From contig CANFXY010000008.1 in the NCBI GenBank assembly GCA_947451105.1, positions 1 through 36,448 on the forward strand: a stretch of DNA of 36,448 nucleotides, in the 5' to 3' direction. Numbering within the stretch: position 1 is the stretch's first letter; every line of letters starts with the position of its first letter. Shown piece after piece: positions 16,257-23,858 of this stretch. The notes beneath the pieces were generated by a model. The model ran no database searches, was not told the DNA's origin, and saw only the letters and a program-made list of their open reading frames with translations. The position numbers were made by a program, and so were the translations under genes. The stretch comes from Bacteroidota bacterium (GTDB lineage Bacteria > Bacteroidota > Bacteroidia > NS11-12g > UBA955).

Positions 16257-16543
16257 TACATGTGGTTCAATTCTACTGGCAAATTGTAAAAAGTCGGATG
16301 TCTGTATATTTTATCATTTGCTGGTTCAAACAAAGCCTCTTGTTCAGATGGCTCACTGGCATGTATATGTTTGCTTTCGACAACCCAAATGCTTACACCT
16401 TCCATTCTTCTGGTGTAAACATCGCGCGCGTTTTCAATCGCCATTTGTAGGTCTGCTGCGTGCAAACTGCCTACATGCTTATGGTTCAACCCTTGTTTTG
16501 CGCGTATAAAAACCTCCCAAAGAGGCCATTCTTTTGTGCTCAT
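16256..16543 (-). CDS. paaB: Phenylacetyl-CoA epoxidase subunit PaaB
   Basis: A small 95-residue subunit, usual length for PaaB. The family start is visible in 'EWPLWEVFIRAKQGLNHKHVGSLHAADLQMAIENARDVYTRRMEGVSIWVVESKHI'. PaaB bridges PaaAC heterodimers in the epoxidase complex. The gene abuts paaA (adjacent bases) and overlaps paaC by one base. It has no independent promoter. Confidence 0.96.
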   Translation of the reverse strand: MSTKEWPLWEVFIRAKQGLNHKHVGSLHAADLQMAIENARDVYTRRMEGVSIWVVESKHIHASEPSEQEALFEPANDKIYRHPTFYNLPVELNHM

Positions 16544-17494
16544 TTATGCTGCTTCTATTTGATTGTTTGCTTTTGCTTCTCTCTTCTCTGCGTATGCGGT
16601 AGCTGCTTCTCTTACCCAAGCACCGTTTTCCCAAGCATCAACTCTTGCTTTTAGTCTTTGTTTGTTGCATGGTCCATTTCCTGCAACCACTTGGAAAAAT
16701 TCATCCCAGTTAATTGCGCCGAAATCATAATGTCCACGTTCTTCGTTCCATTTCAAATCTTTGTCAGGTATGGTCAAACCAAGCAATTCAGCTTGCGCAA
16801 CCGTTACGTCTACGAATTTTTGTCTTAACTCATCGTTGCTAAAACGCTTAATTTTCCACTTCATGCTTTGCGCACTGTTTGGTGAATTGTCGTCGTTAGG
16901 ACCAAACATACTGATACTTGGCCACCACCATCTATTCAAAGCATCTTGAGCCATTGCCTTTTGTGCTTCGCTTCCCTTGGTTAAAGTTAACATGATTTCA
17001 TAACCTTGTCTTTGGTGGAAAGATTCTTCTTTACAAACCCTCACCATGGCTCTTGCATATGGACCATAGCTGGTTCTGCACAATGGCACTTGATTCATAA
17101 TCGCTGCACCATCTACCAACCAACCAATTGCTCCCATGTCTGCCCAAGTTAAAGTAGGATAGTTGAATATACTGCTGTATTTCGCCTTTCCACTGTGAAG
17201 TTCTTCCAACATTTCGTCGCGGCTCATGCCCAAAGTTTCAGCAGCTGAGTAGAGGTATAAACCATGCCCAGCTTCGTCCTGAACCTTTGCCAATAAAGCA
17301 ACTTTACGGCGTAAATTTGGAGCACGGGTAATCCAATTTCCTTCAGGCAACATTCCAACAATTTCACTGTGAGCGTGTTGGGAAATTTGGCGCAACAAGG
17401 TTTTGCGGTATTTTTCCGGCATCCAATCTCTTGGTTCAATTTTAATCTCTTGATCGATTTTATCTTGGAATATTTCTTCTAGTTTGATTTCCAT
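16544..17494 (-). CDS. paaA: Phenylacetyl-CoA epoxidase catalytic subunit PaaA
   Basis: A 316-residue di-iron oxygenase subunit that epoxidises the aromatic ring of phenylacetyl-CoA with O2. Iron-ligand helices are seen as '[21 protein letters not shown]' (ExxH) and '[24 protein letters not shown]' (second E…H set). Other conserved parts are '[33 protein letters not shown]' and '[16 protein letters not shown]'. First gene of paaABC, with a consensus promoter and an inverted repeat upstream. The oxygenase needs a reductase (PaaE) and PaaD for iron-sulfur maturation; neither is in this window. No phenylacetate-CoA ligase or beta-oxidation paa genes are visible either. Confidence 0.97.
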   Translation of the reverse strand: MEIKLEEIFQDKIDQEIKIEPRDWMPEKYRKTLLRQISQHAHSEIVGMLPEGNWITRAPNLRRKVALLAKVQDEAGHGLYLYSAAETLGMSRDEMLEELHSGKAKYSSIFNYPTLTWADMGAIGWLVDGAAIMNQVPLCRTSYGPYARAMVRVCKEESFHQRQGYEIMLTLTKGSEAQKAMAQDALNRWWWPSISMFGPNDDNSPNSAQSMKWKIKRFSNDELRQKFVDVTVAQAELLGLTIPDKDLKWNEERGHYDFGAINWDEFFQVVAGNGPCNKQRLKARVDAWENGAWVREAATAYAEKREAKANNQIEAA

Positions 17495-17524
17495 AAGTGT
17501 TTATTTTGATGTAAAATAAGATGA

Positions 17525-17559
17525 CAAATTTATAAATAAACAATCCACTTTACAAGTGG
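17525..17559 (-). promoter_or_regulatory. paaA promoter with overlapping inverted repeat (candidate operator)
   Basis: Minus strand: TTG (17553-17555), 20 bp, TAAATTTG (17525-17532), a consensus promoter with a leader of about 26 nt. A perfect repeat CCACTT-TAC-AAGTGG (17545-17559) covers the -33 element. Its position suits a repressor such as a phenylacetyl-CoA-responsive regulator, but no such regulator is encoded nearby. Confidence 0.6.
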
Positions 17560-17606
17560 TTTTAGATTTTTGCGTATTTTTATTCAACAACTTCCTAAAT
17601 AAAAAA

Positions 17607-17672
17607 TGACTTAGATCAGTTCTTTTCACTGCTCTGGGTCATAATTGCCTTTTTCAATTAGCTATAGTTTTG
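17607..17672 (+). promoter_or_regulatory. usp-ccoI promoter with paired Crp/Fnr-like boxes
   Basis: Distal box TGACTTAGATCA (17607-17618) followed by GTTC; proximal degenerate box TGCTCTGGGTCA (17630-17641); -7 box TAGTTTTG (17665-17672). The proximal box centre is 29.5 bp from the first T of the -7 box, the same as at ccoS. With a start at about 17677 the centres fall near -41.5 and -64.5, as in class II and class I Crp/Fnr activation. Confidence 0.6.
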
Positions 17673-17700
17673 TGCATTAGTATATTTAATCTACAGAAAT

Positions 17701-18525
17701 ATGAAACCCAATAAAATAGTCTTTGCCGCTCACGATTTTAGTTTGGCGTCTAAAAATGCCGTTGAAATAGCTGCCGATTTAGCATATAAAACGGGATCTC
17801 GCTTGTTTATTTACCATGTTGTTTCGACTTCTGTACTTGCCGACAGCGAAAATTTATATACCTATAACCCAGAAGCGGACATCAAAAAATCATCGGCTCT
17901 CTTGCGCCGCGGCATTACCTACCTTAAAAAATCAAGACCAGGTATGCAAATCGCTTTTGAAGTGGATTACGGATTTTTAGTCCCTACCATTGCAGATAAA
18001 GTAGAACAATTGAACCCTTGGGTTTCTGTTGTGGGGGTTAAAAAAAGAACTGGACTCGATAAAGTAATATTTGGCGATGTGTGCACCACTTTAATTGGCA
18101 AAATTAAAAGTCCGCTCTTCGTTGTTCCGTTCAACACAAAGGCACTTAAACTCGACCATATTGCCTATGCATGGGACGGGAAATCTGCGGAAGTACACCA
18201 ATTAAATGCTTTGAAAGAAATGCTGCAAAACAATGAAGCAACACTGACCGCAATCAATGTTTCACACTACGATGAATCTGTTGAACGCAATGCGGGTAAC
18301 TTTAAGCAAGGGCTTAAAAAAATGTTTTCTGCACAAACAACCGACCTAAAACAAATTCAGGGTCTCGACAAAGAAGTTGAATTTGAAAAAGCCATTAAAA
18401 ACCTAAAACCAGATTTATTGGTTGTATACGCACACCATTACAATGTGTGGCAAAATTTATTTCACAAACGTTTTTCAAAATACGCACTTAAATTTACCCA
18501 ATCACCAGTCCTTATCGTTTGTTAA
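17701..18525 (+). CDS. Universal stress protein at the cbb3 oxidase locus
   Basis: A 274-residue protein with a UspA-like first half ('KIVFAAHDFSLASKNAVEIAADLAYKTGSRLFIYHVV', '…FGDVCTTLIGKIKSPLFVVPF') and a divergent second half ending 'ALKFTQSPVLIVC'. The glycine ATP-binding motif is not obvious in either half. It is preceded by the paired-box promoter and lies 14 bp before ccoI, so it belongs to the microaerobic oxidase regulon by context. A role in low-oxygen survival is inference from position. Confidence 0.85.
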   Translation: MKPNKIVFAAHDFSLASKNAVEIAADLAYKTGSRLFIYHVVSTSVLADSENLYTYNPEADIKKSSALLRRGITYLKKSRPGMQIAFEVDYGFLVPTIADKVEQLNPWVSVVGVKKRTGLDKVIFGDVCTTLIGKIKSPLFVVPFNTKALKLDHIAYAWDGKSAEVHQLNALKEMLQNNEATLTAINVSHYDESVERNAGNFKQGLKKMFSAQTTDLKQIQGLDKEVEFEKAIKNLKPDLLVVYAHHYNVWQNLFHKRFSKYALKFTQSPVLIVC

Positions 18526-18539
18526 GCTAGTTTTATCGT

Positions 18540-20975
18540 ATGGAAATTGATCTGAAAGCTGGTGTATTAACCAAGGGCTTAAATCAAGCCATAGTTTCAA
18601 ATACCAAAGAATGCGCCCACTGCGGTTTGCCATGCGACGAGCATGTTGTCCTTGAATCTGATCTTTCTTTTTGTTGCTCTGGTTGCGCTGCCGTTTTTAC
18701 CCTATTAAACGACAGCAATATGTGCCGCTATTATGAAGACGGTAAAGGTCTCACGCCAGAATCAACGGAGCTTGGTGGGTTAGACTTTTTAGACGAGGCT
18801 GAAACAGCGGATAAATTCAAAATCTTTAGCCAAGGAGACACCGTTCAATACAAATTTAGAATCCCAGGAATGCACTGCAATTCCTGTATCTATTTACTTG
18901 AACGTTTGGATAGGTTAAACCCATCTGTACTTTCTTCTAGGGTCGACTTTTTTAATAAAGAATTGATCGTTACGGTCAAAAATGGTCCCAAGGTTCTGTC
19001 GAGTCTTGTCACTTTATTGTTTAGTCTAGGTTACAAACCAGACCTTACTTTATCGAATAACTCAGGCGCCAACAAAAGTAAATTTTCTCCCCGGGCCATC
19101 AAAATTGGCATAGCTGGTTTTTGCTTCGGCAACATCATGATGCTCAGTTTCCCTGAATACCTAGGCTTGTCGCTCGATTCCTCAAGCGCTGCGTTAAAGC
19201 ATTGGTTCGATTACATCAGTTTGGCCCTCTCATTACCCGTTTTGTTTTATTGTTCTTCTGAATTCTTCGAGAGTTCTTACAAAGCCATCAAAACAAGAAC
19301 TTTGAACATCGACTTGCCAATCACCCTAGCCATAGTTGCTGCATTCGGAAGAAGTTTATACGAGCTGTTTGTGATGAACCACTCTGGTTATTTTGATAGC
19401 ATGACGGGTATCGTGTTTCTGTTGTTAACGGGTAGGTATTTCCAAGACTTGAGTTACCATTCGTTGACCTTCGACCGCGATTACCGTTCCTACTTCCCAT
19501 TGTCCGCGCGCTTAATGGTCAATGGCACGTCTCAAGTTGTAAATATCTCTAAGCTTCAAGAAAACGACACCATAGAATTGCGCAATTCAGAGCTGCTTCC
19601 TGCCGATGCAATTCTAAGCTCTGGAATGGTAACAGTCGACTACAGTTTTATTACGGGTGAATCAAAACCAGTTGCGGTTCAAGAAGGTGAAAAGGTATAT
19701 GCTGGAGCGGTTATTAATGGCCGTTCCGCACAATTTAAATTGCTGGGCTCTACAGACAATAGCCGCTTGGTTAAATTATGGGCCATAGAAAAAGACAAAT
19801 CAGAAGTCGACAATTCATTAACTGAAAAGTTGAACTACTACTTTACCCTTGGTCTGTTATTGGTTGGTGCTTTTGCTTTTATTTACCAATACAATGTGAA
19901 TGGTTTGGAAGAGGCATTTAAATCGCTAACCAGCGTGCTCATTGTTGCTTGCCCTTGTATCTTATTGTTGGCTACTACTTTTGCCAATGGCCATTTGTTA
20001 AGAACCTTGAAAAACAATGGCATGTTCGTGAAAAACAAAAACACCTTGAGCCAAATGGCCAAGTGTGACACCTTTGTTTTTGATAAAACCGGCACCCTTA
20101 CGGACAATAAAGCATTTGAAGTTGACAATAAAACAACGCTTAACGCGGAAGAACTGAACATGTTTGGCTTCCTTTGCCACCAATCGGTTCACCCATACAG
20201 TGTGGCCATAGCCCATGCGTTTTATAAAGTTAATTTTCAATTAGACGCCTACACCGATTTTACAGGTAAAGGTCTTCAAGGTTTAATCAATTTAAACCGA
20301 ATTAAATTGGGCTCTGCACATTTCTTAAAACAAGAACAGCGCAATATAGGAGAGGGGCAAAGTGCCATTCATGTCGAAATTAACGGCGTGTACAAAGGCA
20401 GTTTCTTGCTTACCCACAGAATAAGACCTGAAACCAATTCGGTTTTGCTCGACTTGAAATTACAAGGTTATTCATTGTATTTGTCTAGTGGCGACAACGA
20501 ACTCAATCCAGAGATAAACCATTCGGTATTTGAAGAAACCTTGATCAAGCAACAACCTGAAGACAAGGTGTCTTTGGTTAAAAGTTTAAAAACCCAAGGC
20601 AAGGTGGTTTGCATGGCAGGTGATGGATTAAACGATGCACCTGCGCTGAAAGAAGCCGATGTGGCGGTCTCTGTGGCTGACCACGAAAATTCATTCTTTC
20701 CTGCCTGTGACGTTTTGTTAACCGCAAATGCGTTAGGCAATTTACCTTCACTAATGCAAATGGTAAAAGCAGCAAAATGGGTGGTGATCGTAAGCTTTGC
20801 TTTTTCTCTTATTTACAATGTTATTGGATTGTACTTTGCAATTACCGCACAATTGTCGCCTCTTACAGCTGCCATTTTGATGCCTAGTAGCAGCATCTCT
20901 ATGTTGATCATTACCTGGGTAATGACCAATGTGATGGCCAAATTGATCATAAAAAAAGAACAAATTACACCGTAG
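18540..20975 (+). CDS. ccoI: Copper-translocating P1B-type ATPase CcoI (FixI) for cbb3 oxidase assembly
   Basis: An 811-residue heavy-metal P-type ATPase of the CcoI/FixI branch, needed to supply copper to the CcoN active site. Domains in order: an N-terminal Cys cluster 'CAHCGLPC…FCCSGC' (about residues 22-56) typical of the CcoI type; an HMA-like domain with 'GMHCNSC' (Cys113, Cys116); membrane helices; 'TGESKPV'; the transport motif CPC at 471-473; the phosphorylated Asp515 in 'DKTGTLTD'; and the hinge 'GDGLNDAPALKEADV'. All catalytic motifs are intact. It follows a Usp gene and precedes the terminator at 21021 and then ccoS, matching the usual Bacteroidota order. Confidence 0.96.
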   Translation: MEIDLKAGVLTKGLNQAIVSNTKECAHCGLPCDEHVVLESDLSFCCSGCAAVFTLLNDSNMCRYYEDGKGLTPESTELGGLDFLDEAETADKFKIFSQGDTVQYKFRIPGMHCNSCIYLLERLDRLNPSVLSSRVDFFNKELIVTVKNGPKVLSSLVTLLFSLGYKPDLTLSNNSGANKSKFSPRAIKIGIAGFCFGNIMMLSFPEYLGLSLDSSSAALKHWFDYISLALSLPVLFYCSSEFFESSYKAIKTRTLNIDLPITLAIVAAFGRSLYELFVMNHSGYFDSMTGIVFLLLTGRYFQDLSYHSLTFDRDYRSYFPLSARLMVNGTSQVVNISKLQENDTIELRNSELLPADAILSSGMVTVDYSFITGESKPVAVQEGEKVYAGAVINGRSAQFKLLGSTDNSRLVKLWAIEKDKSEVDNSLTEKLNYYFTLGLLLVGAFAFIYQYNVNGLEEAFKSLTSVLIVACPCILLLATTFANGHLLRTLKNNGMFVKNKNTLSQMAKCDTFVFDKTGTLTDNKAFEVDNKTTLNAEELNMFGFLCHQSVHPYSVAIAHAFYKVNFQLDAYTDFTGKGLQGLINLNRIKLGSAHFLKQEQRNIGEGQSAIHVEINGVYKGSFLLTHRIRPETNSVLLDLKLQGYSLYLSSGDNELNPEINHSVFEETLIKQQPEDKVSLVKSLKTQGKVVCMAGDGLNDAPALKEADVAVSVADHENSFFPACDVLLTANALGNLPSLMQMVKAAKWVVIVSFAFSLIYNVIGLYFAITAQLSPLTAAILMPSSSISMLIITWVMTNVMAKLIIKKEQITP

Positions 20976-21020
20976 TTTAACCGCCTTTAGAAGTAGTCGT
21001 AAGCGCATAAATTAAGTAGA

Positions 21021-21050
21021 AGGCACATCCGAAGGGATGTGCTTTTTTAT
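21021..21050 (+). terminator. Intrinsic terminator after ccoI
   Basis: GCACATCC, loop GAAG, GGATGTGC, then TTTTTTAT: an 8-bp perfect stem with a U-tract, 47 bp after the ccoI stop. It separates the usp-ccoI transcript from the ccoS operon. Confidence 0.88.
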
Positions 21051-21302
21051 ATCTTCGAATGTCTATTGACTTGCTTTACAGCATTCAAATTTTAGGATAA
21101 TAAATTAGATGACGCCGCTTAGTTCTTTTAGAGCCAGAAGGCGAATACTGTGAATCTTGTAATTGGTTTATTGTTTTGAGACATTCTTGCTAAAACATTT
21201 TAATAAAAATTAATCTTCAGTGGTATAGCCATTTGTGCGTTTAGAAACAGTGTTTTCCAATTTTAAATACCGATATTTTTTGTACCATACAAGGCGAATA
21301 AC
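21051..21302. other. Non-coding spacer between the ccoI terminator and the ccoS promoter
   Basis: AT-rich, with no ORF of note (the best ATG opens only 14 codons) and no tRNA-like fold seen. It holds two copies of AAGGCGAATA (21138-21147 and 21291-21300), each followed by (A)CTG; the second abuts the distal regulatory box. Otherwise I see nothing recognisable. Confidence 0.5.
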
Positions 21303-21367
21303 TGACGAGCGTCAGTTCAGAACATGATTCAGGTCATCGATGTAAAAAACGCATCTAAATACTTTTG
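21303..21367 (+). promoter_or_regulatory. ccoS-ccoNOQP operon promoter with paired Crp/Fnr-like boxes
   Basis: Distal box TGACGAGCGTCA (21303-21314) sits within a perfect palindrome AACTGACG-AG-CGTCAGTT (21300-21317). The proximal box is TGATTCAGGTCA (21325-21336) and the -7 box is TACTTTTG (21360-21367). Box-to-box spacing is 22 bp and proximal centre to -7 is 29.5 bp. If +1 is five bases after the -7 G it coincides with the A of the ccoS ATG, placing the boxes at -41.5 and -63.5. Confidence 0.65.
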
Positions 21368-21371
21368 AACC

Positions 21372-21539
21372 ATGGAAATCATGATGCTTTTAATCGGCGC
21401 CAGTATGGTATTAGCCTTATTCTTTTTAATCATGTTTGTCCGTGCCGGAAAGCAAGGGCAGTTCCGCGACACCTACACCCCATCGGTTCGAATTTTATTC
21501 GAGGATGAAGAAACAGAAAATTCCAAAATTTCAAAATAA
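21372..21539 (+). CDS. ccoS: cbb3 oxidase maturation protein CcoS
   Basis: A 55-residue single-span membrane protein missing from the ORF track. It reads MEIMMLLIGASMVLALFFLIMF…, one hydrophobic helix followed by the CcoS-type 'GKQGQFRDTYTPSVRILFEDEE' tail. CcoS is required for cofactor insertion into the cbb3 oxidase in characterised bacteria. It ends 6 bp before ccoN/ccoO, in the position usual for Bacteroidota. Internal ATGs at codons 4 and 5 are alternative starts. The -7 box is only 4 nt upstream, so the message may be leaderless. Confidence 0.92.
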   Translation: MEIMMLLIGASMVLALFFLIMFVRAGKQGQFRDTYTPSVRILFEDEETENSKISK

Positions 21540-21545
21540 ACAGAT

Positions 21546-23681
21546 ATGAATAAAGAAACCTTCCATTATGACAACAAAATCGCGAAATGGTTTGCCTATG
21601 CGACTATGCTATGGTCGCTTGTGGGCATGCTTGTTGGATTACTCGCAGCATTTCAGCTTGTATTTCCGGTATTAAACTTAGACTTGCCTCAAACGAGTTT
21701 TGGTCGCATTAGACCCGTTCACACCAACGCCATCATCTTCGCTTTCGTAGGTAATGGTATTTTTATGGGTGTATACTACTCTTTGCAACGTTTGTGCAAA
21801 GCGCGTATGTTTAGCGATGCCTTGAGTAAAATCCATTTCTGGGGTTGGCAATTAATTATTGTTCTTGCCGCAGTTACTTTACTTGCCGGATATACCACAG
21901 GTAAAGAATACGCAGAGTTAGAATGGCCAATCGACATCTTAATTGCACTTATTTGGGTGGTGTTTGGATGGAATATGTTTGGAACCATTTTAAAACGCAG
22001 AGAACGTCATTTGTATGTTGCCATTTGGTTTTACATCGCAACCTTCGTTACCGTTGCGGTATTGCACATTGTCAATTCATTCGAATTGCCATTTAGCTGG
22101 ATGAAATCTTATAGTTTCTACGCTGGTATGCAAGATGCCTTGGTGCAATGGTGGTATGGCCACAACGCAGTAGCATTTTTCTTAACCACGCCTTACCTTG
22201 GTTTGATGTACTACTTCTTGCCTAAAGCTGCTGACAGACCGGTATACTCTTACAGATTGTCAATTATCCACTTCTGGGCCTTGATATTCTTATACATCTG
22301 GGCTGGTCCTCACCACTTGTTGTATACCTCATTGCCTGATTGGGCTCAATCTTTAGGGGTTGTGTTCTCTATAATGTTGATTGCTCCAAGTTGGGGTGGT
22401 ATGATCAACGGTTTGTTAACCCTTAGAGGTGTATGGGATAAAGTTAGAGAAGACGTGGTGTTGAAGTTTATGGTCGTTGCAGTAACTGCTTACGGTATGG
22501 CAACTTTCGAAGGTCCAATGCTTTCTTTCAAAAACGTTAACGCCATTGCCCACTTTACCGATTGGATTGTTGCACACGTGCACGTTGGTGCTTTGGGTTG
22601 GAACGGTTTCTTAACCTTCGGTATCTTATATTGGTTAATTCCTCGAATTTTCAAAACAGATCTATACAGCAAAAGCATGGCCAATACCCACTTCTGGTTA
22701 GGTACACTTGGCATTCTTTTATACGCAATCCCTATGTACTGGGCTGGTTGGACACAAAGTTTAATGTGGAAAGAGTTTACGCCAGACGGAACATTGAAAT
22801 ACCAATTCCTTGAAACGGTTGTTCAATTAAAACCTTTCTACTTGTTGCGCTCTATTGGTGGTACTTTGTATTTCTTCGGTGCAATCTTAATGGTATACAA
22901 TTTAATTAAAACCATTCGCGCCGGTAAAGCGGTTGATGATGAAGCTGCAGAAGCTGCACCATTGTCTGACAACTACGAACCTCATCATACAGAGCACTGG
23001 CACCGTTGGGTTGAAAGAAGACCTGTTCAATTGTTGGTGTTGTCATTGGTTGTTATTTTAATTGGTGGAGCGGTTGAGTTTATTCCATCGTTCTTAATTA
23101 AAAGCAATGTGCCGACCATCAGCAGTGTTAAACCATACACACCTCTTGAATTGCAAGGCAGAGACATCTACATCCGCGAAGGTTGTTATACTTGCCACTC
23201 TCAAATGGTTCGTCCTTTTAGAAGTGAAACTGCAAGATATGGTGAATACTCTAAAGCTGGAGAGTTTGTATACGACCATCCATTCCAATGGGGCAGTAAA
23301 CGTACGGGTCCAGACTTAGCAAGAGAAGGTACTCAAAAAATCAGAAAACCAAACTCTTGGCACTTCAACCACATGTACGAGCCGCAGTCCATCTCCCCAG
23401 GTTCTATCATGCCGCGTTACACTTGGTTGTTTGAAAATGATATCGATATGGATATCACTGAGGCAAAAATCAAAGCCATGCAAACGCTTGGTGTGCCTTA
23501 CGAACAAGGCTACGAGAAAGAAGCCAACAAAGATTTAATGAAACAAGCCAACGAAATTGTTGCTGATCTACAAAAGGAAAACATCAAAGCAATGCCTCAA
23601 AAAGAAATTATTGCCTTGATCGCTTACCTACAAAGATTGGGAACTGATATCAGCGCTGAACCTACAAACACTCAAAAATAA
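21546..23681 (+). CDS. ccoNO: Fused cbb3 cytochrome oxidase subunits I and II (CcoN-CcoO)
   Basis: A 711-residue fusion typical of Bacteroidota. The CcoN part (about 1-480) is the haem-copper oxidase core; haem and CuB histidines are in 'RPVHTNAIIFAF', 'WWYGHNAVAFFLT', 'GPHHLLYTSLPDW' and 'VAHVHVGALGWNGF'. A helix at about 500-520 anchors the CcoO part, a mono-haem cytochrome c with CYTCH (Cys547, Cys550, His551) and a distal Met in 'SPGSIMPRYTWLF'. The enzyme reduces O2 to water with high affinity in the inner membrane. C-rich codon choice (AAC, TAC, ATC) suggests high expression. ccoQ follows after 4 bp. Confidence 0.98.
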   Translation: MNKETFHYDNKIAKWFAYATMLWSLVGMLVGLLAAFQLVFPVLNLDLPQTSFGRIRPVHTNAIIFAFVGNGIFMGVYYSLQRLCKARMFSDALSKIHFWGWQLIIVLAAVTLLAGYTTGKEYAELEWPIDILIALIWVVFGWNMFGTILKRRERHLYVAIWFYIATFVTVAVLHIVNSFELPFSWMKSYSFYAGMQDALVQWWYGHNAVAFFLTTPYLGLMYYFLPKAADRPVYSYRLSIIHFWALIFLYIWAGPHHLLYTSLPDWAQSLGVVFSIMLIAPSWGGMINGLLTLRGVWDKVREDVVLKFMVVAVTAYGMATFEGPMLSFKNVNAIAHFTDWIVAHVHVGALGWNGFLTFGILYWLIPRIFKTDLYSKSMANTHFWLGTLGILLYAIPMYWAGWTQSLMWKEFTPDGTLKYQFLETVVQLKPFYLLRSIGGTLYFFGAILMVYNLIKTIRAGKAVDDEAAEAAPLSDNYEPHHTEHWHRWVERRPVQLLVLSLVVILIGGAVEFIPSFLIKSNVPTISSVKPYTPLELQGRDIYIREGCYTCHSQMVRPFRSETARYGEYSKAGEFVYDHPFQWGSKRTGPDLAREGTQKIRKPNSWHFNHMYEPQSISPGSIMPRYTWLFENDIDMDITEAKIKAMQTLGVPYEQGYEKEANKDLMKQANEIVADLQKENIKAMPQKEIIALIAYLQRLGTDISAEPTNTQK

Positions 23682-23685
23682 ACCT

Positions 23686-23856
23686 ATGAAATTCATCCAT
23701 TATTTAGAGAACATATCGGGTATAAGTATTTACCCATTGACATCACTACTTATATTTTTTATCTTTTTTGTCGCCCTACTTTGGTTCGTTCTTAAAACAG
23801 ATAAACAGTATTTAAAAGAAATAGAACAAATCCCTTTCGATAACAACAAGCAATAA
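23686..23856 (+). CDS. ccoQ: cbb3 oxidase small subunit CcoQ-like
   Basis: A 56-residue protein not in the ORF track. It reads MKFIHYLENISGISIYPLTSLLIFFIFFVALLWFVLKTDKQYLKEIEQIPF…: one transmembrane helix and a short charged tail with the 'D…Y…E…P…D' pattern of CcoQ/FixQ. It lies between ccoNO and ccoP with 4-bp and 2-bp gaps, the canonical position. CcoQ stabilises the oxidase in other bacteria. Identification rests on size, topology and position. Confidence 0.88.
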   Translation: MKFIHYLENISGISIYPLTSLLIFFIFFVALLWFVLKTDKQYLKEIEQIPFDNNKQ

Positions 23857-23858
23857 TT

